A program made the translations under genes and the position numbers. DNA of 64,000 nt, from positions 93,981,917 through 94,045,916 of the forward strand of contig NC_092346.1 of the NCBI RefSeq assembly GCF_963676685.1, in the 5' to 3' direction. Below, in pieces: positions 10,860 to 21,250 of this stretch. Below the pieces are notes generated by a model. The model did not search any database. It was not told the DNA's origin and saw nothing but the letters and a program-made list of their open reading frames with translations. The DNA comes from Mytilus edulis. Taxonomy: Eukaryota; Mollusca; Bivalvia; Mytilida; Mytilidae. Each line of letters starts with the position of its first letter. Within the stretch, counting starts at the first letter, position 1.

Positions 10860-11130
10860 CTTATAGATTATCGGTGATCATCTCAACGAGATTGATTTTC
10901 TCGCTTGAGCCGGGACGGCGAAAGCGAGAAATGCAATCGAGTTGAGATGAACAATGATAATCTATTTATCGCTATTTTACCTATGACGACGTTGTCAATT
11001 TCATGTCAATTTCGTTAGCAACGCCACGTGCATGCTTAGTTCCTAGCGATAATTATCCATCTCAAGCGAGTAGAATGATATGAAAATTATCACAAAAAAA
11101 GATGAAAGGAAAAATGCACAAAATAGCGAT
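10860..11130. repeat. Nested inverted-repeat (hairpin) element
   Basis: TAGATTATCGGTGATCATCTCAACGAGATT... near 10863 pairs imperfectly with ...GAGTTGAGATGAACAATGATAATCTA ending near 10964, with CTCGC/GCGAG inside. A second layer pairs TATCGCTATTTTAC (about 10967) with AAAATAGCGATAATA (about 11120). It is a non-coding hairpin element. Confidence 0.55.
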
Positions 11131-11864
11131 AATACAATTTACATACAAATAAATATTCTTATACGCTTTATGCCGCTTACCCCAAAATAAGTTGGGAAAT
11201 TGTGCGAAAAAATGTAACATTCAGGTAAGATATAAAAATAATCCCTACCTGCCACGATCTAAAGCATAACAATGTATAAACGAGTGTTTCCCTTGTTCAG
11301 TTTTTGCTGCAAATTATCCATGAGATAAAGTGTGTTTATATTGGCCATACTCTACATTTGTTACACTGTATTATCTAATATATCGTATCAAAATCAGCAC
11401 TTAGAATGCTTTACTCTCTATCTACTTCAATGGTATTCTATAAACACCTCTTGTAAGTGTACAGATCATAATTTTTCTTAGTGATTAATGCGTAGTTATC
11501 TTAAATAATTAATTAAAAGCTGATGTTTGCTTGTAAACAAACGGTCAGCATCAAAAGAACCGTTTTGAAGACAGCATTACAATTTAGACAAGTAATGTAA
11601 ACTATTTGCCTCAAATGTTTACAAGTGAGCTCACTTAAGTCTGCGCTTGCTCAACTGGACATACAGGTTCCATGTTTATTATATATATATTTTTTTGAAA
11701 ATATAAAATCATTGATGCCTGTTTGACGTTTTGTCTTCGATGATTTCTTCAGCCCAGTAGTTTAATGGTACTCTTGAGTTGACACGACATACATGTATCA
11801 TTGATATGTCATGTTTGTAAATATGATGTAATCAAAACGTTTTACATTCACGTTTTACTATGCA
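11131..11864. other. Gene-free stretch
   Basis: This is AT-rich sequence with no open frame of interest and no repeat that I recognise. Confidence 0.4.
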
Positions 11865-11869
11865 AGTAT

Positions 11870-13211
11870 TACGGGGCGCCGAATGGGACTCTTGTGGTTT
11901 TGTACTCAAAATTAAATTTTGTACGGACAAAAGTGACTTTTGTTCAACAAAAATAAGTTCAGTTTAACAAAATTTGTATCATACTACAAATTCAAAATTT
12001 TGTCATACAAAATTATCTATCAGCGGACAAGTCACTTTTGTCATGACAAAATTCATTTTTGTTACACAGACTTGAATTTTGTTACCTAATTTGAAAATTA
12101 GGCGACAAAAGTCAATTTTGTATTCAAATTAGTTTAGTTTGGTTTCTGTGAACTAATTTGCATACAAAATCGACTTTTGTTACACAAAATTGACAAAAAT
12201 GAATTTTGTCTCAACAAAATTGACAAAATTGACTTTTGTCTCAACAAAATTGACAAAATTGAATTTTGTCTCAACAAAATTGACAAAATTGACTTTTGTC
12301 TCAACAAAATTGACAAAATTGACTTTTGTCTCAACAAAATTGACAAAATTGACTTTTGTGAGACAAAATTGACTTTTGTCTCAACAAAATTGACAAAATT
12401 GACTTTTGTCTCAACAAAATTGACAAAATTGACTTTTGTCTCAACAAAATTGACAAAATTGACTTTTGTCTCAACAAAATTGACAAAATTGAATTTTGTC
12501 TCAACAAAATTGATTTTTGTCTCACGAAAGTCAATTTTGTCTCATAAAAGTCAATTTTGTTGTTACAAAATTGAATTTTGTCGTCACAAAAATGAATTTT
12601 GTCGTCACAAAATTGACTTTTGTCTCAACAAAATTGACAAAATTGACTTTTGTCTCAACAAAATTAACAAAATTGACTTTTGTCTCAACAAAATTAACAA
12701 AATTGACTTTTGTCTCAACAAAATTGACTTTTGTCTCAACAAAATTGACTTTTGTCTCAACAAAATTGATTTTTGTCTCAACAAAATTGACAGAATTGAC
12801 TTTTGTCTCAACAAAATTAACAAAATTGACTTTTGTCTCAACAAAATTGACAAAATTGAATTTTGTCTCACAAAAGTCAATTTTGTCTCACAAAAGTCAA
12901 TTTTGTCTCACAAAAGTTAATTTTGTCTCACAAAAGTCAATTTTGTCTCACACAATTGACTTTTGTGATTTAATTTCCATATCAGGTAACAAAAGTCAAT
13001 TTTGTATGCAAATATTGCATACCTTTTAGACAAAATTGACTTTTGTCATGACAAATATGAATTTTGTCTACAAAAATGAATTTTGTCATCACAAAATTGA
13101 AGTTCTCACAAAACAAGTCTGTAGCACATAGTTTTGTAAGACAAAAATGATTTTGTTATGACAGAATTGAATTTTGTACAAAACCACAAGAGTCCCATTC
13201 GGCGCCCCGTA
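11870..13211. mobile_element. Non-coding element packed with a 30 bp palindromic tandem repeat
   Basis: Perfect 36 bp inverted ends lie at 11870-11905 and 13176-13211, beginning TACGGGGCGCCGAATGGGAC. The 5 bp AGTAT occurs immediately outside both ends (11865-11869 and 13212-13216), a clean target-site duplication. The interior, mainly 12180-12960, is an array whose basic unit is TTTTGTCTCAACAAAATTGA plus CAAAATTGAC, about 30 bp, itself full of TTTTGT/ACAAAA inversions. Outer parts hold more irregular ACAAAA and TTTTGT blocks. Long open frames on both strands (for example 12177-12920, reading KIDKIDFCLN repeatedly) come from the period being divisible by three and are not genes. No transposase is present, so movement would need enzymes from elsewhere. 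Confidence 0.88.
12180..12960 (+). repeat. 30 bp tandem array inside the element
   Basis: Units of GACTTTTGTCTCAACAAAAT + TGACAAAATT repeat, interspersed with shorter 20 bp units. Near 12850-12950 it changes to CTCACAAAAGTCAATTTTGT, the inverted form. It has no unique spacers. Confidence 0.9.
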
Positions 13212-13269
13212 AGTATAGATGGCCAAATCAAGATTTTGCACATTTTTCAACGTCCATATTTCCTAGTCG

Positions 13270-13610
13270 TTTCAGCTGTTTTGATTTGAGCGTAACTGAC
13301 GAGTCTTCTGTATACGAAATTCTATTAAGACGTACACTATATTATAAACGTGTTGTATTTGATAAGGCTCCTGTTTTTTTTATATTAAGTTTAGTCTTCT
13401 TATACATAGATATAGGAAGATGGTGTATGAGTGCCAATGAAATAACTCTCCATCGAAGTTACAATGAAAGTAAACCAGTATAGGTCAAGGTACGGCCTTC
13501 AACACGGAGTTTTGGCTCACACAGAACAGCAAGCTATAAAGGGCTCCAAAAATTAATAGTGTAAAACCATTCAAACGGGAACACCAACGGTATAATCTAT
13601 AAATAAATAA
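13270..13610 (+). repeat. Two dispersed mussel repeat fragments
   Basis: At 13270-13375 is a diverged GAGCGTAACTGACGAGTCTT copy. At 13415-13600 is GTATGAGTGCCAATGAAATA, CTCTCCATCGAAG, GGTCAAGGTACGGCCTTCAA and AGCAAGCTATAAAGGGCTCC, a variant of the 'GCCAATGAGACAAC' family. Confidence 0.65.
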
Positions 13611-13628
13611 ATAAAATGTATGTATTAT

Positions 13629-13740
13629 CAAGGATTTGTATAGTAAGAAAACAAATCCTTGGTATTATAATGAATTAATTGCGTATCATTTGTGGGATTT
13701 GATATATCAAGGATTTGTATTATACAAATCCTTGGATATA
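13629..13740. repeat. Two near-perfect hairpins sharing CAAGGATTTGTAT
   Basis: CAAGGATTTGT..ACAAATCCTTG occurs first at about 13629-13661 and again at about 13708-13734. The second is almost a perfect palindrome extended by ATATATC/GGATATAT. Both could extrude as cruciforms; no function is implied. Confidence 0.65.
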
Positions 13741-13744
13741 TATA

Positions 13745-14450
13745 ATATATATTTACTTTTAAATTGATACCCAATTAGCATTTATTAATTTTTCGTTCAT
13801 TACCTCATGTACATGTACTTCAATATCATCCGTGTGATTTATGGAACCAATGAATGGAGACGTCACCAAACGGTTATAAAGTTTAATGTATCTTTGACTG
13901 AATTTAGAGTTTGTATCCATAATTAGATTGTATTAATAGTAATAATGATTCTTTTGTCGTCATTATTTGTATAATGATAGACCTCAATAACATTCATTGT
14001 AGGTCAATGTTACCCATATAATAAAATAAACCATACCAGGTAGAAATAGAAATCATTACAAGACTTTCAACTATTTAAAGTTTTACAGCTAGTTTGACAG
14101 ATGGTGTCACAAGGAGTCGTTGACAATGCGGCCTAATTATACCTATAAATCTTTTTAATTTCAGATTTTCAATAAATTTTGTATGCAAACATAAAAAAGC
14201 CATAGCAAACTTTTAGGGACGACATAAAAAAATCAAGGGTAAAAAACTTAATTAAAATAGTTTTTTTTGGGGGGGGGGGGGGGGGGGGTGTATATATACA
14301 AGTCATGAATAAAACGCAGAATACATGCGAATGATATCTATACGAGAATCATCTATAGATCAGTCTTTGCCTGGTACTTGTAAGACTTTTTATTCCTTTA
14401 TTTGACTCACGAGATAATAAAGTCCATCTTGTTTATAATGGTGAACATTC
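13745..14450. other. Gene-free stretch with a 20 bp poly-G run
   Basis: This is AT-rich and non-coding. A T8 run is followed by 20 consecutive G residues at 14269-14288, on a scale that may slip or form a quadruplex. Nothing else is recognisable. Confidence 0.6.
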
Positions 14451-14455
14451 TAACT

Positions 14456-15162
14456 TGTATGGGCGTTTTTCAATAAAAACGTTCTTTCTTGTCCAAGCAA
14501 CTTTAAAAAAAAATGTATTTGATCTTTGCAAGTAATTTTTTGTGCAGTCAGTACATTGAATTAGATTTAACATTTTAAAGCAAAGAAACAGTTTATTTTT
14601 AGAGGGATTGATAAGATATTGATTCCTGAATGATTCAAAACAACCAGAATGGCATGTCCCTAGACCGCCTGTTCAACAAGGGTTAGTTTCATGTAAATCA
14701 ATGTTTATTATGTTTTTATTAACATAGAATAGGGGTGATGTCAACTACGAAACTTTTTGTCCACTACGAAACGCATCAAAATGTCCACTACGTAACATGA
14801 GTTGTACCTTCATATAGGAAGTACTGTCTAATCTTTATCGATAAAAAATGGTTCTCCAATTAAAAACAAAATTGAGATTTTTCTAGTATATAAAGTAGCA
14901 AACTGGAATGTCTATAGGAAACATTTAAAATTGCAATAATATGTGTGTTTACAAGCAGTTTCGTAGGGGACTTTTTACGAAACAGTACATACATTATGAA
15001 AATAATATCCTTTTAAAGAATATTTAAGATTGCACTTTTATTTACAAACAGGTCTATAATAGAGGTATTCAAAATAACTCTTGAAATAAAATTTTAGAAA
15101 AGTTGATTTTCCATTCTTTTTAGGTCTGAAAGTCACGCTTTTATTGAAAAACGCCCGTATAC
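14456..15162. mobile_element. Candidate MITE with ~25 bp inverted ends
   Basis: GTATGGGCGTTTTTCAATAA at the left (14456-14481) is matched by its inverse TTATTGAAAAACGCCCGTAT at the right (about 15135-15162), with about three mismatches over 25 bp. The interior has direct repeats of GTCCACTACGAAAC/GTAAC near 14750-14800 and no coding frame. A target duplication is not clear. Confidence 0.5.
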
Positions 15163-16030
15163 GGGTTGACAATTATAGATGAGTTCATGTGTAACTATGT
15201 AAGTTGACCGATGAAATAGTTCAAATATATTATTTTTTTTTATCTTTAGTTAATTTGTTTAAATTATTCAGTTTTCAGTTTATTATAACAATATTAATTT
15301 CATGTATTTGTATAAATCCACGCAAATGTTGTAACTTTTCAACCGGTAAATTTTGCTCAAACGGAATACGTTATGTGGCGCAAACGTGGATTGTTTTTCG
15401 CGCAAATGTAGGATCAATCCGCGAAAACGTAACGCTTCGGAATTAGCAACATTAACCATGGAATTATCAACATTAATCTTGGAATTTCCTACTTTGATCT
15501 TAGAATTATCAACATCTAAATATTATATATTTCTGTAACTAATATCCTTCATCAGTAAGATATCAATGGGTTGGTACTGTAACTAATATACTTCATCAGT
15601 AAGATGTCATATGGTTGTTATCACAATGTAATAGTAATCTTGAAAGTTATACAAATTATCACGAATCATCAATAATTTTCAATATCGATGTTTTAGAGAA
15701 GGAATAAAATTAGAAGAGTCCTGTACTGAAGCAAAAGAAACAAATGATAGTAGAGACTAATAATTTATATAATAATAATCCTCTGATAGAACCATGGCAA
15801 TGGTTTTACCAATATAAATCATGAAACAACGTTATATGTAGATGAACTCCAGTGAAGTTGTCACAACTCCAATTATCGAATGTCATGTGTACACTAGTCT
15901 CTCGTCCTTAGTGAATGGAATATTGAATAGAATTGAATGTTTTTTTATGTGTGTAACTTACACAGAAACTATAAACTAGAACTTTGGTTCAGATCATTTC
16001 AATTCTATCAACAAAAACTTGAATGAACTT
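15163..16030. other. Gene-free stretch
   Basis: This is non-coding. Around 15440-15520 short phrases such as GGAATTATCAACATTAA repeat three to four times with variations, and CTGTAACTAATAT..CTTCATCAGTAAGAT is duplicated near 15535 and 15580. No gene is visible. Confidence 0.4.
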
Positions 16031-16043
16031 CAACTTAGACACA

Positions 16044-16478
16044 CAGAACCCCAAGGGTGACTGGGGTATAGAAATATGGTCACTTGGTCTTCTCCCGACC
16101 GGCAGTAAAACGCTTGCCGAAGTGGGGCGTCCGTTTGGCTGTGCGGGATGTATCAAGTTCGCAGTCACGTCCGTCAGAAGGGGACGTTAAATCCGATGCC
16201 TCGTGTAAAGAGTGTGCCACGCTCTTTGCACGTTAAGAACCCTTGCAACAACTCTTTGAGGGGTCCGTAGGTGGCCTGTTGCAAGGCAAAATTTCTGTCC
16301 CTATCCAATATACCCTCATTTTCCAGTGGCAGTCCAAATTTCCCCGACTATCATCCTAGATGGCCTCTATTACAACAACCTACCTATTGTATTTATTGTG
16401 AACTTGTTCTCGTCCTGAATATGCATGAAATATTTGCCACTGGACGTTAAGCAACCATCAATCAATCAATCAATCAAT
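16044..16478 (+). mobile_element. SINE-like retroposon with 13 bp target duplication
   Basis: The 13 bp CAACTTAGACACA flanks the unit at 16031-16043 and 16479-16491. The unit ends in CCACTGGACGTTAAGCAACC followed by (ATCA)n, the type of short tandem tail left by retroposition. Internal landmarks are GGCGTCCGTTTGGCTGTGCG, CAGTCACGTCCGTCAGAAGG and GAGTGTGCCACGCTCTTTGC. A diverged copy follows at about 16540-16895 and truncated reversed copies lie elsewhere in the window. A tRNA-like head was not convincingly identified, so the exact SINE class is open. Confidence 0.8.
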
Positions 16479-16539
16479 CAACTTAGACACATACATTTTA
16501 AATTAGTTGTTGTTAGTTTTCAACTTGCTTTCCACTTTG

Positions 16540-16895
16540 TCTTCACACGACTTGCCAAATGTTGGTCGTCCGTTTGGCTGTGCAGGATGTATAAAATTAA
16601 TACGTAGTCACGTCTGGTCAGAATGGGGACATTTAATCTTATGCCTAGTTGTAGAGAGAATGCCACTCTTTGAGGAGTTCGTAGTTGGTCTACCGAAAGG
16701 CAAAGTTCCTGCTCCTATCCAATAATCTCTCATTTTCCAATGCAAGGCATTTTCAAATTTCCAGACCTTCGTCCTGTACAACACCTATTACAGGACTAAG
16801 CTCCCTGTTGTGTTTATTGTAAATAATCAAATTTTTTTTGTTCTAAACTTGCATAAATATTTTACACTGGATGTTTAAAAATCAATCTATCAACT
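16540..16895 (+). mobile_element. Diverged second copy of the SINE-like repeat
   Basis: GGTCGTCCGTTTGGCTGTGC, AGTCACGTCTGGTCAGAATG, GAGAGAATGCCACTCTTTG, ATTTTCCAATGCAAGGCA and TTTACACTGGATGTTTAAAA follow the same order as in 16044-16478. The copy is older and lacks a clean tail. Confidence 0.7.
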
Positions 16896-17389
16896 AGCTT
16901 CCAGTAGTTTTGAGTACTCTCAGATCTACGTGTAATGCCCACAATTATTCAAATTCCTGAGCAGGTAGAGATTTTACAGTAGAGCGGGATATAAAGAAAT
17001 ACGAATTTCTTGAATTTTGTTACGTTAGTATGAACAGACCAGAACTTTTGTATTAGGCATCGACTATGTGTGTATGTGTTTGTGTGGCTAGGGTGAAGGT
17101 TTAAGAATCAAAAGATTGATGGTTGATGTCTTTCTAGCCAAAAGGATAGTGTTATTATATAGTAATATCAGTGTTTATGTGCAGGTGTCTATTTTTTTTA
17201 ATGCAAGATCGTCAATATGTACTATCAATTAAGTTAAACGTATATATCGATCATAACGGAATAGATTTGAAAATACCAAACAGGGTGTACTGCTTAATTA
17301 AAGGGATACGCGGATCTATGCTGGGCAGTATAAGTACCCGGCCACGTCCACTTGTATTTTTGTCCATCTGATGAGTTAAGCCTTTTTCA

Positions 17390-17790
17390 ACTGGTTTTTA
17401 TAGTTCGTTCTTATGTTGTACTGTTATACCACTGTCCCAGGTTAGGGGGAGGGTTGGGATCCCGCTAACATGTTTAACCCCGCCACATTATTTATGTATG
17501 TGCCTGTCCCAAGTCAGGAGCCTGTAATTCAGTGGTTGCCGTTTGTTTATGTGTTGCATATTTGTTTTTCGTTCATATTTTTTACATAAATAAGGCCGTT
17601 AGTTTTCTCGTTTGAATTGTTTTACATTGTCTTATCGGGGCCTATTATAGCTGACTATGCGGTATGGGCTTTGCTCATTGTTGAAGGCTGTACGGTGACC
17701 TATAGTTGTTAATGTCTGTGTCATTTTGGTCTTTTGTGGATAGTTGTCTCATTGGCAATCATACCACATCTTCTTTTTTATTTGGGCAGT
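17390..17790 (+). repeat. Dispersed mussel repeat, most complete copy
   Basis: It runs from ATACCACTGTCCCAGG through CATGTTTAACCCCGCCACAT, GTCAGGAGCCTGTAATTCAG, AAATAAGGCCGTTAGTTTTC, CTCATTGTTGAAGGCTGTAC and TTGTCTCATTGGCAATCATA to CCACATCTTC. This copy helps define the partial copies elsewhere. Confidence 0.8.
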
Positions 17791-18590
17791 ACATATTGTA
17801 AATATTTTCTTTTTAAATATTTGATGGTCCAATTGTACTGCGTTATTTAATCCACCATTCAGATGTCATAATTCTTCGAACTTTTTATCATGTATATTAT
17901 AATTATCAATTTAATATTTTTGTGCATAAAGTTTTGCAGCCAAAACGCTGAAATCAGTTTTCCGAGGCCCTGAAATCCCTATTGCTGTGGGCCTTGAGCG
18001 CCCCCAGACCCGCCGCCGATTTGTGCCTACAGTTTAATGAATACCTAGCTACACCCCTAAAAACCCATTTTGAGTTTAATATGTATGTGTATATAAGTTT
18101 ACAAAAATGCGCTCTATAACATATTATAATATTTAGAAGAGAAATCCTCTCTGATTTTTATTACATTTTACGTCGAAAGAAAGGTGCCGGGGAAAACTGC
18201 TTCCGAGACAATAGGATGTTACTTGATCAACAGAAGTATTTAACATTGTTCTATGAAAAACAAATATTGTAAATATATATAAACATTACTGTACCTGTCA
18301 TTTTATTTACTGTTTTTCCTTTTTAATATATAAATGTAATATATTTTTGTACTTTAACCGTTAGATGTTCGACTTCTGAACCTTTAATTGACAAGATGTT
18401 ACACGTTATTGCCATAAATCATCAAACAATCGCATCAATACTGTAATAATTTAAATAGCAAATTTCCCTCGGCAGATTAATGATATTCCGCCCGTATTGA
18501 TGTCCGAATGAAACACTAGATATTACAGTGGTTAGTATGTGCACTGGCTAACACTGATTGATGTCGATTATGTTTGAGGTGTCATTTCTC
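17791..18590. other. Gene-free stretch
   Basis: No gene or repeat recognised. CCGAGGCCCTGAAATCCC..CTTGAGCGCCCCCAGACCCG near 17960-18020 is a GC-rich island that resembles an eroded mobile-element end, without further support. Confidence 0.35.
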
Positions 18591-18594
18591 ATAA

Positions 18595-18725
18595 TTGATG
18601 ATTGATTGATTGATTTGTTGTTGTTTGATTAACGTCCAGTGGAAACTACTTCATGCATGTTCATGCAGAAAACAAATTAACGATTACATTTGTGTAATAC
18701 AATAATATGATACAGGACGGGAATA
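18595..18725 (-). mobile_element. SINE-like 3' end, reversed and truncated
   Basis: The stretch GATTGATTGATTG, then AACGTCCAGTGGAAACTACT and TTCATGCATG..CAGGACGG, is the reverse complement of the tail end of 16044-16478. Confidence 0.7.
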
Positions 18726-18759
18726 ATGAAATGTCATTAGAAAATTAAGGGTATATAAT

Positions 18760-19530
18760 TAAACTCATCATAGGATTGAAATTTGGTACGTCGCCAGAGG
18801 CGCATTTCGTCTATAAAAGACTTATCAGTGACGTTCGATCAAAAAAAGATAAAGAAGTCAAATAAAGTACGAAGTTGAAGATCATTGGGAACCAAACATT
18901 CTTTAAATTTTTCCATATACAGCTGAGGTTATCTATTCCTGAGATGAAAAAGCCTCAGTATTTAAAGACTTCAAAGTTTTGTTAGCAGTTAATTTACATT
19001 TATGACCTTATCAATGATAATTCATTCCAGCACAGACATGCTGACTACTAGGCTGGTGATACCTTTGGGAATAAAAACTCCACCTGCAGTGGCATTTACC
19101 CAGTGGTTGTAAATAAACTCATCATAGATACCAGGATTGCAATTTTGCCAGACACACGTTTCGTCTACGAAAGACAAATAACGTACGAAGTTGAAGGGCA
19201 TTGGGAACGAAAAATTCCTTAAAGTTTTGTCATATACAGCTCAGGTAACTAATCTATTCCTGAGGTAGAAACTCTTTAGTATTTCAAAATTTTATAGTTT
19301 TGTAAGCAGTAAATTTATTGGACTTTATAATTATGACCATATGAATGATAGTTCATGTCAGCATGTGCTGACTACTGGGCTGATGAAACCATTGGGGAAT
19401 AAAAACTTCACCAACAGTGGCATCGACCCAGTAGTTGTAACTCATCATAGAAACCAGGATTGAAATTTTGTATTTCGCCAGTCTCGCGTTTCGTCTACAA
19501 AATACACTCGATAAAAAAACAGACAAAAAG
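18760..19530 (+). repeat. Tandem copies (about 2.3) of a ~320-360 bp mussel repeat
   Basis: CTCATCATAG..GGATTGAAATTT starts units near 18765, 19120 and 19440. Shared blocks in each unit are CGCCAG..CGTTTCGTCTA, AAAGTACGAAGTTGAAG, ATACAGCT..GGT.A, a STATE of ATTTATGACC/TTATGACCAT, GCTGACTACT.GGCTG and GGAATAAAAACT.CACC. The last copy is cut off at about 19530. A 63-codon minus frame at 19353-19544 lies in the repeat and is not a gene. Confidence 0.8.
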
Positions 19531-19549
19531 GCAAGATAAAGCACATTTG

Positions 19550-20890
19550 TACGAAAATGAACAGCATTAGAAAGGGACAGAAATTTAGCATATCAATAGC
19601 CCATCAACCGATACTTTTTGGCATTCATGTTTTCCCTTTTTTATTTTCTTTTTATACAAAATGGCAAAATGCAAATATTATGGAAGTTCATAATAATAAT
19701 TATATAATAATTATTGCAATTTCAACATCAATATCAATCGAAGGTCATTTGAGGCATTTTCATATTAATAAGGCCTTTGACTCATTTCATAAAACATGAA
19801 TGATCCATTCATATATCGCCTTCACCTGGCTGTGCACAAGTAATAAATCTAATTATAATACTTAAATTGATAAATTAACAATAAATTCTTTACAAAAAGT
19901 CATATTAGATAGAATCCCGTTATGTCCTAATCTAATAAAGCATAGTTTTTATTTTAGTTCTCAATTATTAAATTTTTTTTCTGTTTTGGTTAAATAATTT
20001 AAAAAGCTGCTATCGTATCAACTCATACAAAACGTTTAAAAAAGGATAGGGTGGAAATTTGAAATGATTGCCAATGAGACAACTGTTATTTACCAACGAC
20101 CAAATGACAAAGATGTAAAGAACTACCGATCAACGTAAAGGTTTATAATAAGCTGTAAATTCAGAAATTATTGAAGTATTTATTATTGCGATTTTGTCAT
20201 TTAAGACTAAAATGCTATTTTAATTTTTGCGATATCGAGAGAAATCTTGTTTAATTCATGTAACAAATTTGAAAAATTAATGCGAGTTTAAATTATGGCG
20301 ATTATAACCCTGTCGCATTTTTCGCAATAATAAAAACATCGCATTAATTTCTGAATTTTCTAATTTGTTCTCATTGATATCGTTAAAAAAATCAGTAGTC
20401 AGCCAAAACGCTTGCGGCTGATATTTCACGTTATCTATATATGAAGCAGAACATCTGATAACATGCTTACTATATTATGCGAAAAAGATACTGCTACAGT
20501 CATAGTTACATTCTGTCGATACCTTGCATTTGGTTTTGCACAATGTTATGTTTTTCTATGAATGTCTATGGCGTCTTTACTCTTAAACTATTGGATGTTT
20601 GATTGTACTAATTGATAGTTTAGTCTACATTCATGATGTTTTGGGAGTAAAGTTTGCAGTCTTGCAATCAAATATTTGGTTTGCTTGATACAATGTAGTT
20701 ATCATGTTTCCCGATTTAATATACAAAACACATTGAGCACAACATTCTATACATACTACCTAACCATATCAATAAAATTACATAAATTGTGCATGTTTCA
20801 TGAACCTAGTAGTATCTGTTTTAAAATTATTTTGAAGTTAAAGTTGAGTTATCTTCCTTTTTACATAATTGTTGTTGAAACCATTCTCCA
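19550..20890. other. Mostly gene-free, with one dispersed repeat fragment
   Basis: At 20050-20150 is ATGATTGCCAATGAGACAAC followed by a CAAATGACAAAGATGTAAAG block, a diverged dispersed-repeat copy. Short frames at 19557-19799 and 20676-20930 have no domain and biased AT composition, and I do not call them. Confidence 0.45.
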
Positions 20891-20895
20891 ATTAA

Positions 20896-20920
20896 TAGAC
20901 CTTTTCAACATCTCTCGACA
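20896..20920 (+). repeat. 25 bp repeat, partner of 26069-26093
   Basis: TAGACCTTTTCAACATCTCT plus CGACA is repeated exactly in inverted orientation at 26069-26093. It is followed here by CACCTACAGTAGTCTCGATC and a hairpin CCAGCCGCT..AGCGTCTGG. Confidence 0.75.
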
Positions 20921-21204
20921 CCTACAGTAGTCTCGATCATCCAGCCGCTTTATTTTTCAAAGTAGAGCGTCTGGATGACAAGTGATATAAAAATGGTAAT
21001 TTATGACATTCGGAATAGTATCGGCTTTTTTAGCTAGTTTTTAAAGATAATGTCCAAGACGAATAACCAAGAAGTTGGTTATTGACTTCGGAAGAAATTA
21101 TATTACGATAATACTATTGAAAAGCCCGAGTGTACCGATTGTTGTTTAAAGCTATTTATATTTTGTTTGTGACGACATACAAGTCGTGGAAAACACCAGA
21201 CAGC

Positions 21205-21250
21205 ATGGCTTCCATGACCGCGAAGGAAAATAACAGCACATCAAACCTTG
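21205..21250 (+). CDS. Possible first exon of a small unrecognised gene
   Basis: ATG at 21205 has a good context (GACAGCATGGCT) and opens 15 codons reading MASMTAKENNSTSNL. One more base precedes a strong donor, GTAAGATG, at 21251. It joins in phase with the exon at 23328, giving a short protein of 44 residues if the stop there is used. I do not recognise the product. The exon is too short to prove coding by itself; the matching donor, phase and acceptor across a 2.08 kb intron are the evidence. Confidence 0.4.

Noticed and set aside
12180-12960. CRISPR-like array of 30 bp repeats
   Set aside because: There are no unique spacers, no cas genes, the unit is internally palindromic, and the context is an animal genome.
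12177-13029. Long open frames (247 and 170 codons) on the plus strand, with minus-strand partners
   Set aside because: They arise from a 30 bp tandem array whose period is divisible by three; the readings are pure repeats and occur in several frames at once.
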